DNA from: Phycisphaerales bacterium
GTDB taxonomy: Bacteria > Planctomycetota > Phycisphaerae > Phycisphaerales > UBA1924
Reading direction: 5' to 3'
Assembly (NCBI GenBank): GCA_040217175.1
Contig: JAVJNT010000002.1
Location: 1,186,001-1,250,000, forward strand
Length of the DNA stretch: 64,000 nucleotides
In this document: piece by piece, positions 38,708 to 46,682 of the stretch
Position numbering within the stretch: the stretch's first letter is position 1
Layout: the number at the start of each line of letters is the position of its first letter
The notes under the pieces: model-generated
Databases searched by the model: none
What the model saw: the letters and a program-made list of their open reading frames with translations, nothing else
What the model was told of the DNA's origin: nothing
Made by a program: the position numbers and the translations under genes

Positions 38708-39781
38708 CTAGACGCTCTCACGCAGTCGGCCAGACGCCCAGGCGTTCAACGCCCCATACACCGCCCCCGGCCCGTCCGCGGTCCGGATGGCCTCCCGCAG
38801 CTGCTTGCAATGCCCCCCATTGATCCGCTTGGCGAACCACGAGATCCGCCGGCGGATGTGCGTCATCGCGTAGTGCTCGCCGCGATACTCGAGCATGCGG
38901 TCGAAGAACGTGCGCACGACGTCGAGCTTCTCGTGCTCGCCCGGCTCGGGCGGCACGACGCCGGTCGTCTGCAGCGCCCACGCGTCCCGGAAGATCCACG
39001 GCGTGCTCAGCGCGCCGCGGCCGATCATGACGCCGTCGCAGCCGGTGGTCTGCATCATGTCGACGGCGTCCTGCGCGGTGCGCACGTCGCCGTTGCCGAT
39101 GACCGGGATGGTCGGGTGCGCGTCCTTCACCGTGCGTACGACGCGTGCGATGTCCTCACGCCGGCAGTCGCCACGGAACTTCATCTCGGTCGTGCGCCCG
39201 TGGACGGTGATGGCCGCGACGCCCACGTCAACGAGCCCGAGCGCGAGCCGGCCGGCGACACCATCGACGCAGTCCTGCTCGCTCCAGCCCAGCCGCATCT
39301 TCGCCGTCAGCGGCACCGAGTCGGGGAGCGCCGCGCGCACCGCCTTGGCGATCGCGATCGCGTTGGGCACGTCGCACATCAGCTTGCTGCCGCCGTCCTT
39401 CTTGCAGACCTTGTCCACCGGGCAGCCCATGTTGATGTCAACCACCGTCGCCCCGTGGTCGGCCGCCCACCTCGCCCCCTCGGCCATGATCGCCGGATCG
39501 GCCCCGTAGAGCTGCATGCCCACCGGCTTGTCCTCGGCGTTGGTGCGGGCCAGGTCGAGGCTGGCGGCCGAGCCCCTGAGCAATCCCTGCGGGCTCAGGA
39601 GGTCGGTGCAGGCCAGACCCACGCCGCCCCAGTCTCGGCACGTGAGGCGAAACGCAAGGTCGCAGTAGTTGGCTATGGGAGCTAGGAGCAGGTTCGTCGT
39701 AAGGTCAACGCCGCCAACGACTAACGCCTGGCCGATTGCCGGGTTCTGCTCGGAGGTGGGGGCGGCGGAGATCGCGGTCAT
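38708..39781 (-). CDS. dus: tRNA-dihydrouridine synthase
   Basis: Reduces uridines in the tRNA D-loop using FMN and NADPH. 357 residues with the DUS TIM-barrel: NLLLAPIANYCDLAFR near the N-terminus, VDINMGCPVDKVCKKDGGSKLM with the catalytic Cys, AKMRLGW, ITVHGRTTEMKFRGD and VIGNGDVRTAQDAVDMMQTTGCDGVMIGRGAL for FMN phosphate binding. ATG 39781 is the best start. The C-terminal helical domain binds tRNA. It is close to DusB-type enzymes; the exact uridine position modified is unknown. Confidence 0.93.
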   Translation of the reverse strand: MTAISAAPTSEQNPAIGQALVVGGVDLTTNLLLAPIANYCDLAFRLTCRDWGGVGLACTDLLSPQGLLRGSAASLDLARTNAEDKPVGMQLYGADPAIMAEGARWAADHGATVVDINMGCPVDKVCKKDGGSKLMCDVPNAIAIAKAVRAALPDSVPLTAKMRLGWSEQDCVDGVAGRLALGLVDVGVAAITVHGRTTEMKFRGDCRREDIARVVRTVKDAHPTIPVIGNGDVRTAQDAVDMMQTTGCDGVMIGRGALSTPWIFRDAWALQTTGVVPPEPGEHEKLDVVRTFFDRMLEYRGEHYAMTHIRRRISWFAKRINGGHCKQLREAIRTADGPGAVYGALNAWASGRLRESV

Positions 39782-39888
39782 TCCTACATGGTACCGGGAA
39801 GATCGCCACCGACTTTGGTTGTAACGCGTTCTCATTCACAGTAGTATTGAAAGAGGACTCTCAGTAGAACATCGTCGGAGAGGCGTTG

Positions 39889-40710
39889 ATGCCCCATCGC
39901 AGAAGCCCAACCGCGGCTCGGTCGCCGCACGCGTTCACGCTCATCGAGCTGCTGGTCGTGATTGCGATCATCGCGGTTCTCATCGGCATCCTTCTGCCGG
40001 CCCTCGGCCAGGCTCGCGCGACGGCCCGGGCCTCGATCTGCCTGAGCCAGGTGCGCGGTCTTGGCATCGCCCACACCATGTACGCCGACGCGAACAAGGG
40101 TGCCTACGTCGACGCGGGCCTCGCCCACGGCGGCATCGCCGACCTGCCGAACTCGTGGCCCGTGCTGCTGGCCGACTACACCGAGAACGGCGTGGCCATC
40201 CGCTCGCCGGTCGATCGCAGCCCGTTCTGGTCGGTCGAAGAGGGCGGAGAGTTCGAGGGCATGTCGTTCGTCGAGGCTCTCCGCCGCGTGCGCGCGGGCG
40301 AGACCACGGGCCTCGGCCCGCTGGCCCGCTGGACGAGCTACGGCCTGAACAACTACACCACCCGCAGCGTCTCGCCCTCGCCCGACCAGACGTACGACGC
40401 GCACCGCCTCGTGCAGCGCCCGTACGCCACGGTGCACTGGCTGATGATGACCTTCGGCGAGACCGACGCGACCTCCGACTTTGCACGCACCGACCACGTG
40501 CACGCCGAGGACTGGGGCGCGGCGCCCGGCGGGCGCATCCCGCTCCGGGCCTCGCTCGAGGCCCAGGTCAATGCACACGGAGGCAAGCCCGGCGCCTGGA
40601 CCGCGAAGGCAACCTACGGCTACCTCGACGGCCACGCGTCGATCGAGGTATTCGAGGACGTGTACAAGAGTTTCGAGAAGAACCGCTTCGACCCACGCAT
40701 AGCCCAATAG
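39889..40710 (+). CDS. pseudopilin-type protein with prepilin N-terminal methylation motif
   Basis: 273 residues. The type IV prepilin signal is [30 protein letters not shown]: cleavage before Phe, Glu at mature position 5, then the hydrophobic helix. The mature domain is large and resembles the DUF1559/'H-X9-DG' group of planctomycete pseudopilins: [13 protein letters not shown] near the end is the variant of the H-x9-DG sequence. ATG 39889 has GGAGAGG upstream (a TTG at 39886 is unlikely). It precedes two exoprotein genes with short gaps (21 and 30 bases), so it may be an operon with them and take part in type II-like secretion or surface display. Confidence 0.85.
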   Translation: MPHRRSPTAARSPHAFTLIELLVVIAIIAVLIGILLPALGQARATARASICLSQVRGLGIAHTMYADANKGAYVDAGLAHGGIADLPNSWPVLLADYTENGVAIRSPVDRSPFWSVEEGGEFEGMSFVEALRRVRAGETTGLGPLARWTSYGLNNYTTRSVSPSPDQTYDAHRLVQRPYATVHWLMMTFGETDATSDFARTDHVHAEDWGAAPGGRIPLRASLEAQVNAHGGKPGAWTAKATYGYLDGHASIEVFEDVYKSFEKNRFDPRIAQ

Positions 40711-40731
40711 GCAAATCCAAGGAGTAGGACG

Positions 40732-41496
40732 ATGCGAATGACGTGTTCCATGCTGGCGGTTGCGGCGCTCCCGGGCGTTGCGCTGGCCCAGCTCCACACT
40801 GGCGACATCGCCATCACCGGCGTTTCCGGCGCTGTCGAGACGGGCTACATCGATGCGGGCACGCCCGTGTTCGGCCGGCGCGTGTTCGACTCGGTGTTCG
40901 GCGAGCTGCCCAACTGGACGAACGACCCCGGCTTCGACTCGCCCACCGACGCGTTCCCGCCGCGGACCCAGCTCGGGTTCGACGTCATGGGACCGCTGCT
41001 CGCGTGGGACGGCGCCGCCTTCGTCGATGTCGCCGAGCCGAAGATCCTCATCAGCAAGGGACCGTTCTCGATCGAGACGCCCGACTCGGGGATGGAGCCC
41101 GGCTTCGTCTTCGGCACGGCGAGCACGAGCGGCAAGTTCCACCACCACGTGGGCTTCGAGCTGCTGGCACCGTCGACCGACGGCGTCTACTTGCTCGAGC
41201 TGGTGCTATGGGATGACGCGGCGGTGGTTGGTGACAGCCAGCCGTTCTTCATCGTGTTCGGCCAGAACGCCAGCCCCGATGACCTGGCCGACGCGGTGGC
41301 GTGGGTCGAGGCGACGCTGATCGGCGTGCCCTGCCGGGCCGACCTCGACGGCGACGGAAGCCTGAGCATCTTCGACTTCCTGGCATTCCAAAACCTGTTC
41401 GACGCGGGCGATCTCGCGGCGGACTTCGACGGCGACGGATCGCTGACCATCTTTGACTTCCTGAGTTTCCAGAACGAGTTCGACGCGGGCTGCTGA
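40732..41496 (+). CDS. exported all-beta protein, paralogue A, with GC-type dockerin tail
   Basis: 254 residues. Signal peptide MRMTCSMLAVAALPGVALAQ, then a domain of about 175 residues beginning HTGDIAITGVSGAVETG and ending in LLELVLWDDAAVVGDSQPFFIVFGQ with a short DDLADAVAWVEATL helix. The tail is DLDGDGSLSIFDFLAF / DFDGDGSLTIFDFLSF and ends DAGC. The core domain is homologous to that of the next gene (HEGDVGLLIIDGRIVTG..., LLAIDLWSSDSSISGADTTYLVF...), but the two carry different C-terminal tags. Function unknown; His residues near the start of the mature protein and in GKFHHHVGFE could bind metal. Confidence 0.8.
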   Translation: MRMTCSMLAVAALPGVALAQLHTGDIAITGVSGAVETGYIDAGTPVFGRRVFDSVFGELPNWTNDPGFDSPTDAFPPRTQLGFDVMGPLLAWDGAAFVDVAEPKILISKGPFSIETPDSGMEPGFVFGTASTSGKFHHHVGFELLAPSTDGVYLLELVLWDDAAVVGDSQPFFIVFGQNASPDDLADAVAWVEATLIGVPCRADLDGDGSLSIFDFLAFQNLFDAGDLAADFDGDGSLTIFDFLSFQNEFDAGC

Positions 41497-41526
41497 TTGC
41501 CCGGAGAGAAGAAGAGGAGTTTCGAT

Positions 41527-42183
41527 ATGCGTGCAGCGATCCTGAGTGTTTCCGCACTGGCCATTGCGGCCGGCGCCGCAGTGGCCCACGAGGGTGACGT
41601 CGGCCTGCTCATCATCGACGGCCGCATCGTCACCGGCATCGTCGAAGACGGCCCGGGCGGTGAGTTCGTGATTCCCGGCGAGCGCGTCTTCGCCGCCGAG
41701 ATGTTCGACTTCGGCGGCCGCATCTACGCCGACGAGCCCGGCCTCTTCGCCGAGGCGGGCGTGTTCCCCGACAGCGACCTGGGCTTCAACTTCGCAAGCC
41801 CCGTGCAGCGCTGGGACGGCTCGACCTTCGTGAGCACGACCCAGACCTACACGCTCGAGTTCGGCCCGCTGAGCGCCACGAGCCCGCTGGCCGGCAGCGC
41901 CCCGGGCTTCGGCATCGGCGTCGGCCCGGCCGGCTTCGACGAGCACTACGACTTCTACCTCAACGATCCGGCTGCGGGCGTCTACCTGCTGGCGATCGAC
42001 CTGTGGAGCAGCGACAGCAGCATCAGCGGTGCGGACACGACTTACCTCGTGTTCGACTACGACGCCGCCCCGGGCGAGCACGACCGTGCGATCGACTACG
42101 TCGAGGACGTCATCATCCCGGCCCCGGCTTCCCTGGCCGTGCTGGGCCTCGGCGCTCTGGCGATGCGCCGCCGCCGCCGCTAG
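41527..42183 (+). CDS. exported all-beta protein, paralogue B, with PEP-CTERM-like tag
   Basis: 218 residues from ATG 41527 with AAGAGGAG upstream. Signal peptide MRAAILSVSALAIAAGAAVA, then the same core as the previous gene (HEGDVGLLIIDGRIVTG, FDEHYDFYL, LLAIDLWSSDSSISGADTTYLVF, DRAIDYVEDV). It ends IIPAPASLAVLGLGALAMRRRRR: a PAPAS-type motif, one hydrophobic helix and a basic cluster, which is the PEP-CTERM sorting layout recognised by exosortase. It lies 30 bases after paralogue A. A strong terminator follows. No exosortase gene is in the window. Confidence 0.83.
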   Translation: MRAAILSVSALAIAAGAAVAHEGDVGLLIIDGRIVTGIVEDGPGGEFVIPGERVFAAEMFDFGGRIYADEPGLFAEAGVFPDSDLGFNFASPVQRWDGSTFVSTTQTYTLEFGPLSATSPLAGSAPGFGIGVGPAGFDEHYDFYLNDPAAGVYLLAIDLWSSDSSISGADTTYLVFDYDAAPGEHDRAIDYVEDVIIPAPASLAVLGLGALAMRRRRR

Positions 42184-42228
42184 GGCGCGGGCCGCACGCC
42201 AACATCACAGAGGTTTCGAGGGAGAGGG

Positions 42229-42258
42229 CCGTACACGCTTCACGCGTGTGCGGTTTTT
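42229..42258 (+). terminator. rho-independent terminator
   Basis: CCGTACACGC (42229-42238) pairs with GCGTGTGCGG (42244-42253), 10 bp with one G-U, followed by TTTTTC. It closes the pseudopilin/exoprotein cluster. Confidence 0.88.
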
Positions 42259-42410
42259 CTTTGGATTGCCTCGAAGGTTTGCCGGATCCGATCGAGTGCT
42301 CCGCGGGGCACCCTGGCGAGACGATGGCGCCGTTCTTCGACGCTTCGCAGTCTCATGTACAAGTTCCGAGCTTCCGGCGCGGCATCGCGGGCTTGTCATG
42401 GCGTGACTCG

Positions 42411-43061
42411 TCAGAAGCCCGGCTCGCTCCGCACGTGCACCAGCTCGCCCGTGAACGGGTCGGCGAACTCCAGGCTCCACGCGTGCAGAAGCAGGCGTGG
42501 GGCCTTGGTCGTGTCGCCGTAGAGCGGATCGCCCAGGATCGGCGCGCCCAGGCCGCGTTCGTCGGCGGCGTGCACGCGGAGCTGGTGGCCGCGCCCGGTG
42601 ATGGGGGTGAACTCGACCCGGGTGTTTCCATCTTCGACGCCCAGCACGCGATACCGCGTCTGGCTCGCGCGGCCATCTTCGGCCACGATGTGCTTTGGCC
42701 GGTTCGGCCAGTCGATGCGCAGCGGCAGGTCGATCAGCCCGGCGTGCTCACGCAGCTCGCCCTCGACCACGGCGACGTATCGCTTGGTGACCTTGCGGTG
42801 CTCGAACACCTGGCTCATGGCCCGCTGCGCGTCGGCGTCGAGGGCGACCACGATGAGCCCCGAGGTGTCCTGGTCGAGCCGGTGCACCGTCATCGGGCCC
42901 GTCGCGTCGGGGTACATCCCGAGGACGCGGGCTCGCACGCAGTCGGCCTTCTCGGGCCCCTTGCCCGGCACGCTCAGCAGGCCGCTGGGCTTGTCGGCCA
43001 CGACGTAGCGGCCGGTGTCCAGGATGATCCTGAGGAGGCTGTCGGTCGGGGCGTCGGGCAT
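42411..43061 (-). CDS. RluA-family RNA pseudouridine synthase
   Basis: 216 residues. The catalytic motif TVHRLDQDTSGLIVVAL contains the nucleophilic Asp of the RluA family (HRLDxxTSG). YVVADKPSGLLSVPG, VTKRYVAVVEG and the C-terminal RGHQLRVHAADERGLGAPILGDPLYG are all typical. No S4 domain is present, so it belongs to the small RluA/RluE-like group acting on rRNA or tRNA; the exact position is not inferable. Confidence 0.93.
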   Translation of the reverse strand: MPDAPTDSLLRIILDTGRYVVADKPSGLLSVPGKGPEKADCVRARVLGMYPDATGPMTVHRLDQDTSGLIVVALDADAQRAMSQVFEHRKVTKRYVAVVEGELREHAGLIDLPLRIDWPNRPKHIVAEDGRASQTRYRVLGVEDGNTRVEFTPITGRGHQLRVHAADERGLGAPILGDPLYGDTTKAPRLLLHAWSLEFADPFTGELVHVRSEPGF

Positions 43062-43142
43062 GGGCAGGGACGATATACTCCCCCTCGTTGCGACAGAGTC
43101 TCAGGTAGGTGCAGCCGGGCGATGGCTCGGGAAGGACGGATG

Positions 43143-44384
43143 ATGATCGGGATTCGACTTGGTGTGCTCGCGTGCGTCGGCCTGGCCTGTTCGATCGCTC
43201 AGGCACAGAACGGCCATGGCACCTACGGCGAGACCAGCCAGAGCGCCAGCAGCGACTGGCGCGAGGCCGAGGCTCCGATCCTGACCAACCACCGCCAGCT
43301 CACCAGCCGCGACATGTTCACCCGCGCGGGCGAGGCCTACTTCAACGCTACGAGCAGCATGGTCATCTTCCAGGCCACGCCCGTGCCGCCAGAAGGCCGG
43401 GGCCCCAGCCCGCACTACGAAATGTTCGTCGCCCCCTTCGAGATGGAGCAAGGCGCGGTCACCGGCATCAGCACGCCCATCCGCGTCTCGACGGGCGGCA
43501 GCGCCAACACCTGCGGCTGGTTCCACCCCACGCAGGCCAACATCGTCCTCTTCGGCAGCACCATCGAGCCGCCGCTGCAGGACAACGTGCCCGGCTACCA
43601 GCGCGCGACCGGCCGCTACGCCTGGAGCTTCCCCAGCGAGATGGAGATCGTCGCCGGCAGCATCAGCAGCACGATCATCCCGGCCGAGCACGAGCACGAC
43701 TTCCATGGCCTGCGTCCGGCCATCACCGACGTGGTCTTCAGCAAGCCCGGCTACACCGCCGAAGCATCGTGGAGCCCCGACGGACGCACGATCCTGTACG
43801 CCCAGGTCGACCAGGCCAAGAGCGACGAAGCGGGCAAGACCGACGCCGACCTGTGGGCCTTCGATACCAAGTCCGGCGAGCACCACCTGCTGGTCGAGGC
43901 GGCTGGCTACGACGGCGGTCCGTTCTTCAACGCCGACGGCACACGCATCTGCTATCGCAGCGACCGCCAGGGCAACAACCTGCTGCAGCTCTTCGTGGCC
44001 GACCTCGAGCTCAACGAAGACGGCGTGCCCATCGGCATCACCAAGGAAACCCAGCTCACCGACAACCGCCACGTGAACTGGGCGCCCTACTGGCACCCCG
44101 ACGGCGACCTGCTCGTCTACGCCAGCAGCGAGATCAGCCACCGCAACTACGAGGTCTTCGCGATCTGGACCGACCCGACGAAGGGCTCGACGCCCGTCCG
44201 CATCACGCAGGCCAGCGGCGCCGACGTGCTGCCGGTGTTCAGCCCCGACGGCCGGTACCTCATGTGGACCGCCCAGCGTGGACCGCTCGCCGAAGGCGAA
44301 GATCGTCCGAGCAGCCAGACCTGGATCGCCGAGGTCGACAGCGACGCCATCCGGAGCGCCCTGCGCCGCGCCAACGGCGGGTGA
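43143..44384 (+). CDS. secreted TolB/PD40-type beta-propeller protein
   Basis: 413 residues. Signal peptide MIGIRLGVLACVGLACSIAQAQ, then several WD40-like PD40 repeats: EASWSPDGRTILYAQ, PFFNADGTRICYRSDRQGNN, WAPYWHPDGDLLVYASS and LPVFSPDGRYLMWTAQ, matching TolB-type propellers. ATG 43143 is spaced about 6 bases from AAGGA; ATG 43140 is just upstream. No Pal or TolA gene is nearby, so it is probably a propeller sensor or binding protein and not the Tol complex TolB itself. The open frame far upstream is shadow. Confidence 0.85.
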   Translation: MIGIRLGVLACVGLACSIAQAQNGHGTYGETSQSASSDWREAEAPILTNHRQLTSRDMFTRAGEAYFNATSSMVIFQATPVPPEGRGPSPHYEMFVAPFEMEQGAVTGISTPIRVSTGGSANTCGWFHPTQANIVLFGSTIEPPLQDNVPGYQRATGRYAWSFPSEMEIVAGSISSTIIPAEHEHDFHGLRPAITDVVFSKPGYTAEASWSPDGRTILYAQVDQAKSDEAGKTDADLWAFDTKSGEHHLLVEAAGYDGGPFFNADGTRICYRSDRQGNNLLQLFVADLELNEDGVPIGITKETQLTDNRHVNWAPYWHPDGDLLVYASSEISHRNYEVFAIWTDPTKGSTPVRITQASGADVLPVFSPDGRYLMWTAQRGPLAEGEDRPSSQTWIAEVDSDAIRSALRRANGG

Positions 44385-44393
44385 GGTCTTCGG

Positions 44394-44573
44394 TCACGGA
44401 ATCACGCGCAGCAGCCACAGGATCAGCAGCACGTCGATGACGAGGAAGAGCACGGCCCAGCCCGCGCGGCTCGCCCGCTTGGGCTCGTGCGATAGAGACT
44501 CGTAGATCGTCCAGATATTGCGGATCGCAAACACGCCCAGCGCGATCACGAACACCCACGTCAACCAGGTCAT
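44394..44573 (-). CDS. 59-residue two-helix membrane protein
   Basis: A short gene on the minus strand encoding MTWLTWVFVIALGVFAIRN, a charged loop ESLSHEPKRASRAG and a second hydrophobic segment VLFLVIDVLLILWLLRVIP. The start is supported by a strong AAGGAGC ribosome binding site 8 bases before the ATG, and codon use is like the neighbours. It lies 24 bases downstream of the O-methyltransferase gene on the same strand and is probably co-transcribed. Function unknown; the positive-inside rule puts the Lys/Arg loop in the cytoplasm and both termini outside. Confidence 0.65.
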   Translation of the reverse strand: MTWLTWVFVIALGVFAIRNIWTIYESLSHEPKRASRAGWAVLFLVIDVLLILWLLRVIP

Positions 44574-44597
44574 CTCGATGTGCTCCTTTCGCGCCGC

Positions 44598-45266
44598 CTA
44601 CTTCTTGCGCGCCACCATCACGCCCTCACGCAGCGGCACGCAGAACGCCTCGAAGCCCTCGTCGCCCGCAACCAGCCGATTCACGCGGTCGGCCGCGTCG
44701 CGGTGCTCGTTCTCGCCCTCGGGCGTGTCGATCCACCAGTCGCCCGAGCCCAGCATGTTGTCGGCGATCAGCAACCCGCCCGGGCGCAGCAGCGTCCTGG
44801 CGTGCGGCAGGTAGTCCGGGTACTCGCTCTTGATGGCGTCGAGGAACACGACGTCGGCCGTGCCCGCCCGCTCGCGCGCCATCGCCTCGAGCACCGGCGT
44901 GCCGAATCCGCGGACGACCTCGGCCCGATCGGCCACGCCGGCTTCCTCGAACATCTGCTCGGCGAACGCCGCGTGCTTCTCCTCGGGCTCGATGGTGAGC
45001 AGCCGTCCGCCGGCCGAGAGCCCGCGTGCCAGCCAGATGCCCGAGTACCCCGCGAGCGTGCCGACCTCGATGATGAGCTTCGCGTCCACCAACCGGGCGA
45101 GCGCCAGCAGCATCCGCCCGACCGACGCCGACACCGCGATGTCCGGGATGCCCGCCTCGATCGCCCGGGGCATGAGGCCCGCCAGGTGCTCGTCCTGACG
45201 CCCGAAGACCTCGTCGAGGTAATCGCACGTATGCCGCCAGCGGTCGGGGGTCATGTCGAAGGGCAT
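44598..45266 (-). CDS. SAM-dependent O-methyltransferase (caffeoyl-CoA/catechol type)
   Basis: 222 residues. Class I methyltransferase with LIIEVGTLAGYSGIWLARGL (SAM loop), RLLTIEPEEKHAAFAEQMF, DVVFLDAIKSEYPDYLPHARTLLRPGGLLIADNML and a metal-binding-type Asp/Asn pair, as in the caffeoyl-CoA O-methyltransferase family that methylates catechol-like hydroxyls. ATG 45266 fits the family; the very long upstream frame is shadow of the divergent serine hydrolase gene. Confidence 0.9.
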   Translation of the reverse strand: MPFDMTPDRWRHTCDYLDEVFGRQDEHLAGLMPRAIEAGIPDIAVSASVGRMLLALARLVDAKLIIEVGTLAGYSGIWLARGLSAGGRLLTIEPEEKHAAFAEQMFEEAGVADRAEVVRGFGTPVLEAMARERAGTADVVFLDAIKSEYPDYLPHARTLLRPGGLLIADNMLGSGDWWIDTPEGENEHRDAADRVNRLVAGDEGFEAFCVPLREGVMVARKK

Positions 45267-45350
45267 ATGGGACGGTAGTGCCGAAACCCCGGCAGCGGCT
45301 GGCCAATACCATGGATGAACCCAACGTCGCAAACCCGGAGGGGAACGACC

Positions 45351-46682
45351 ATGCACCGCCCACTCGCCTGCCTTGCCTGCCTCGCGTCCGTCGCCGTCGT
45401 CGCTCCGGCACTCGCCCAGGACCTGCCCAGCCGCGGCCGGGTCGTGCCGCAGCTGGCCGAGCTCGATCGGCTCATGCAGGACACGATGACCGACAACGGC
45501 ATTACCGCCGGCGTGCTGGCCGTGGCATTCGACGACCGGGTCGTCTACCAGCGTTCCTTCGGCTGGCTCGACCGGGCCCGCACCACGCCGCTGCCGATGA
45601 ACGCCGAGCTGCGCCTCGCGAGCGTCTCCAAGCCCATCACCGCCGCCATCGTGCGCAACCTGATTTCCGACGGCATGCTCTCGGCCGGCGACAAGGCGTT
45701 CGACGTCGGCCAGCCCGGCGGCGGCATCCTGCCCATCGATCCGTTCCCGTCCCTGGGCGACCCGCGCATCGGCGACATTACCATCGCCAACCTGCTCCAG
45801 CACCGCGGCGGATGGAACCGCGACCTCGTGGGCAACCACGCCTTCCGCGACGTGCAGATCGCCAGCGAGATGGGCGTGCCCAGCCCGCCCGGCCCGATGA
45901 ACAAGATGCGGTGGATCCTGGGCCAGCCCCTCGAGTTCTCGCCCGGCACGCAGTACGCCTACGCCAACATCGGCTACCACGCACTCGGCCTGATCATCGA
46001 ACAAGTCACCGGCAACACCTACGAGCAAGAGGTCGAGCGCCTGTTCGACGATCTCGGCCACCCCGGCGCGGTTCGCGTGGGCCGCACGTTCGCCGCCGAC
46101 CAGGGCCCGCTCGAGCCCTGGTACGACCAGGAAGACATCGGCTTCGCGCAGAACGTGTTCGACCCGACCGGCCCGTTCGTCCGCTGGCCCTACGGCGGGT
46201 GGGACCACGAGGGCTCGGCGTCCTTCGGCGGGCTCATTGCCTCGGGCGAGCCGCTGCTCGCGCTGGCCGACGCGTACATCCTCTTTGGCGGCAGCTCGGG
46301 CGTCGTGCTGCCCGGCGGCGTCGGCCCGACGTTCCTGAGCGCCCACAGCGGGTCGCTGCCGGGCACCGACACGGTGGTGTGGCAGCGCGGCCAGGGCCTC
46401 CGCGTCGCCGTCTTGTTCAACCACCGCGACCAGACCTTCGGCAGCGCCTGGGGCGTCGACGTGGCCGCCGAGATCGACCGCATGGTCCAGGCCGGCGAGA
46501 TCGCCGAGCCCCCGTGCGCCGCCGACCTGGACGCCGACGGCTCGCTGACCATCTTCGACTTCCTGGCATTCCAGAACCGCTTCGACGCCGGTTCGCTCGA
46601 GACCGACTTCGACGGCGACGGGGCGCTCACGATCTTCGACTTCCTGGCGTTCCAGAACGCGTTCGACCTGGGGTGCTCGTGA
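45351..46682 (+). CDS. secreted serine hydrolase (beta-lactamase family) with GC-type dockerin tail
   Basis: 443 residues. Signal peptide MHRPLACLACLASVAVVAPALAQ starts at ATG 45351, spaced 7 bases from GGAGGGG; an ATG at 45315 is less likely. The class C beta-lactamase/esterase fold shows ASVSKPIT (SxxK), TQYAYANIGYHALG (YxN) and AHSGSLPG (HxG, replacing KTG), so the triad is complete. The tail DLDADGSLTIFDFLAF / DFDGDGALTIFDFLAF ends DLGCS. Probable periplasmic or surface esterase or D-amino-peptidase. Its stop overlaps the following ribBA GTG. Confidence 0.9.
   Translation: MHRPLACLACLASVAVVAPALAQDLPSRGRVVPQLAELDRLMQDTMTDNGITAGVLAVAFDDRVVYQRSFGWLDRARTTPLPMNAELRLASVSKPITAAIVRNLISDGMLSAGDKAFDVGQPGGGILPIDPFPSLGDPRIGDITIANLLQHRGGWNRDLVGNHAFRDVQIASEMGVPSPPGPMNKMRWILGQPLEFSPGTQYAYANIGYHALGLIIEQVTGNTYEQEVERLFDDLGHPGAVRVGRTFAADQGPLEPWYDQEDIGFAQNVFDPTGPFVRWPYGGWDHEGSASFGGLIASGEPLLALADAYILFGGSSGVVLPGGVGPTFLSAHSGSLPGTDTVVWQRGQGLRVAVLFNHRDQTFGSAWGVDVAAEIDRMVQAGEIAEPPCAADLDADGSLTIFDFLAFQNRFDAGSLETDFDGDGALTIFDFLAFQNAFDLGCS

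Noticed and set aside
43143-44384. PD40 propeller considered as TolB of the Tol-Pal system
   Set aside because: No tol or pal genes nearby and the N-terminal TolB domain is not evident.
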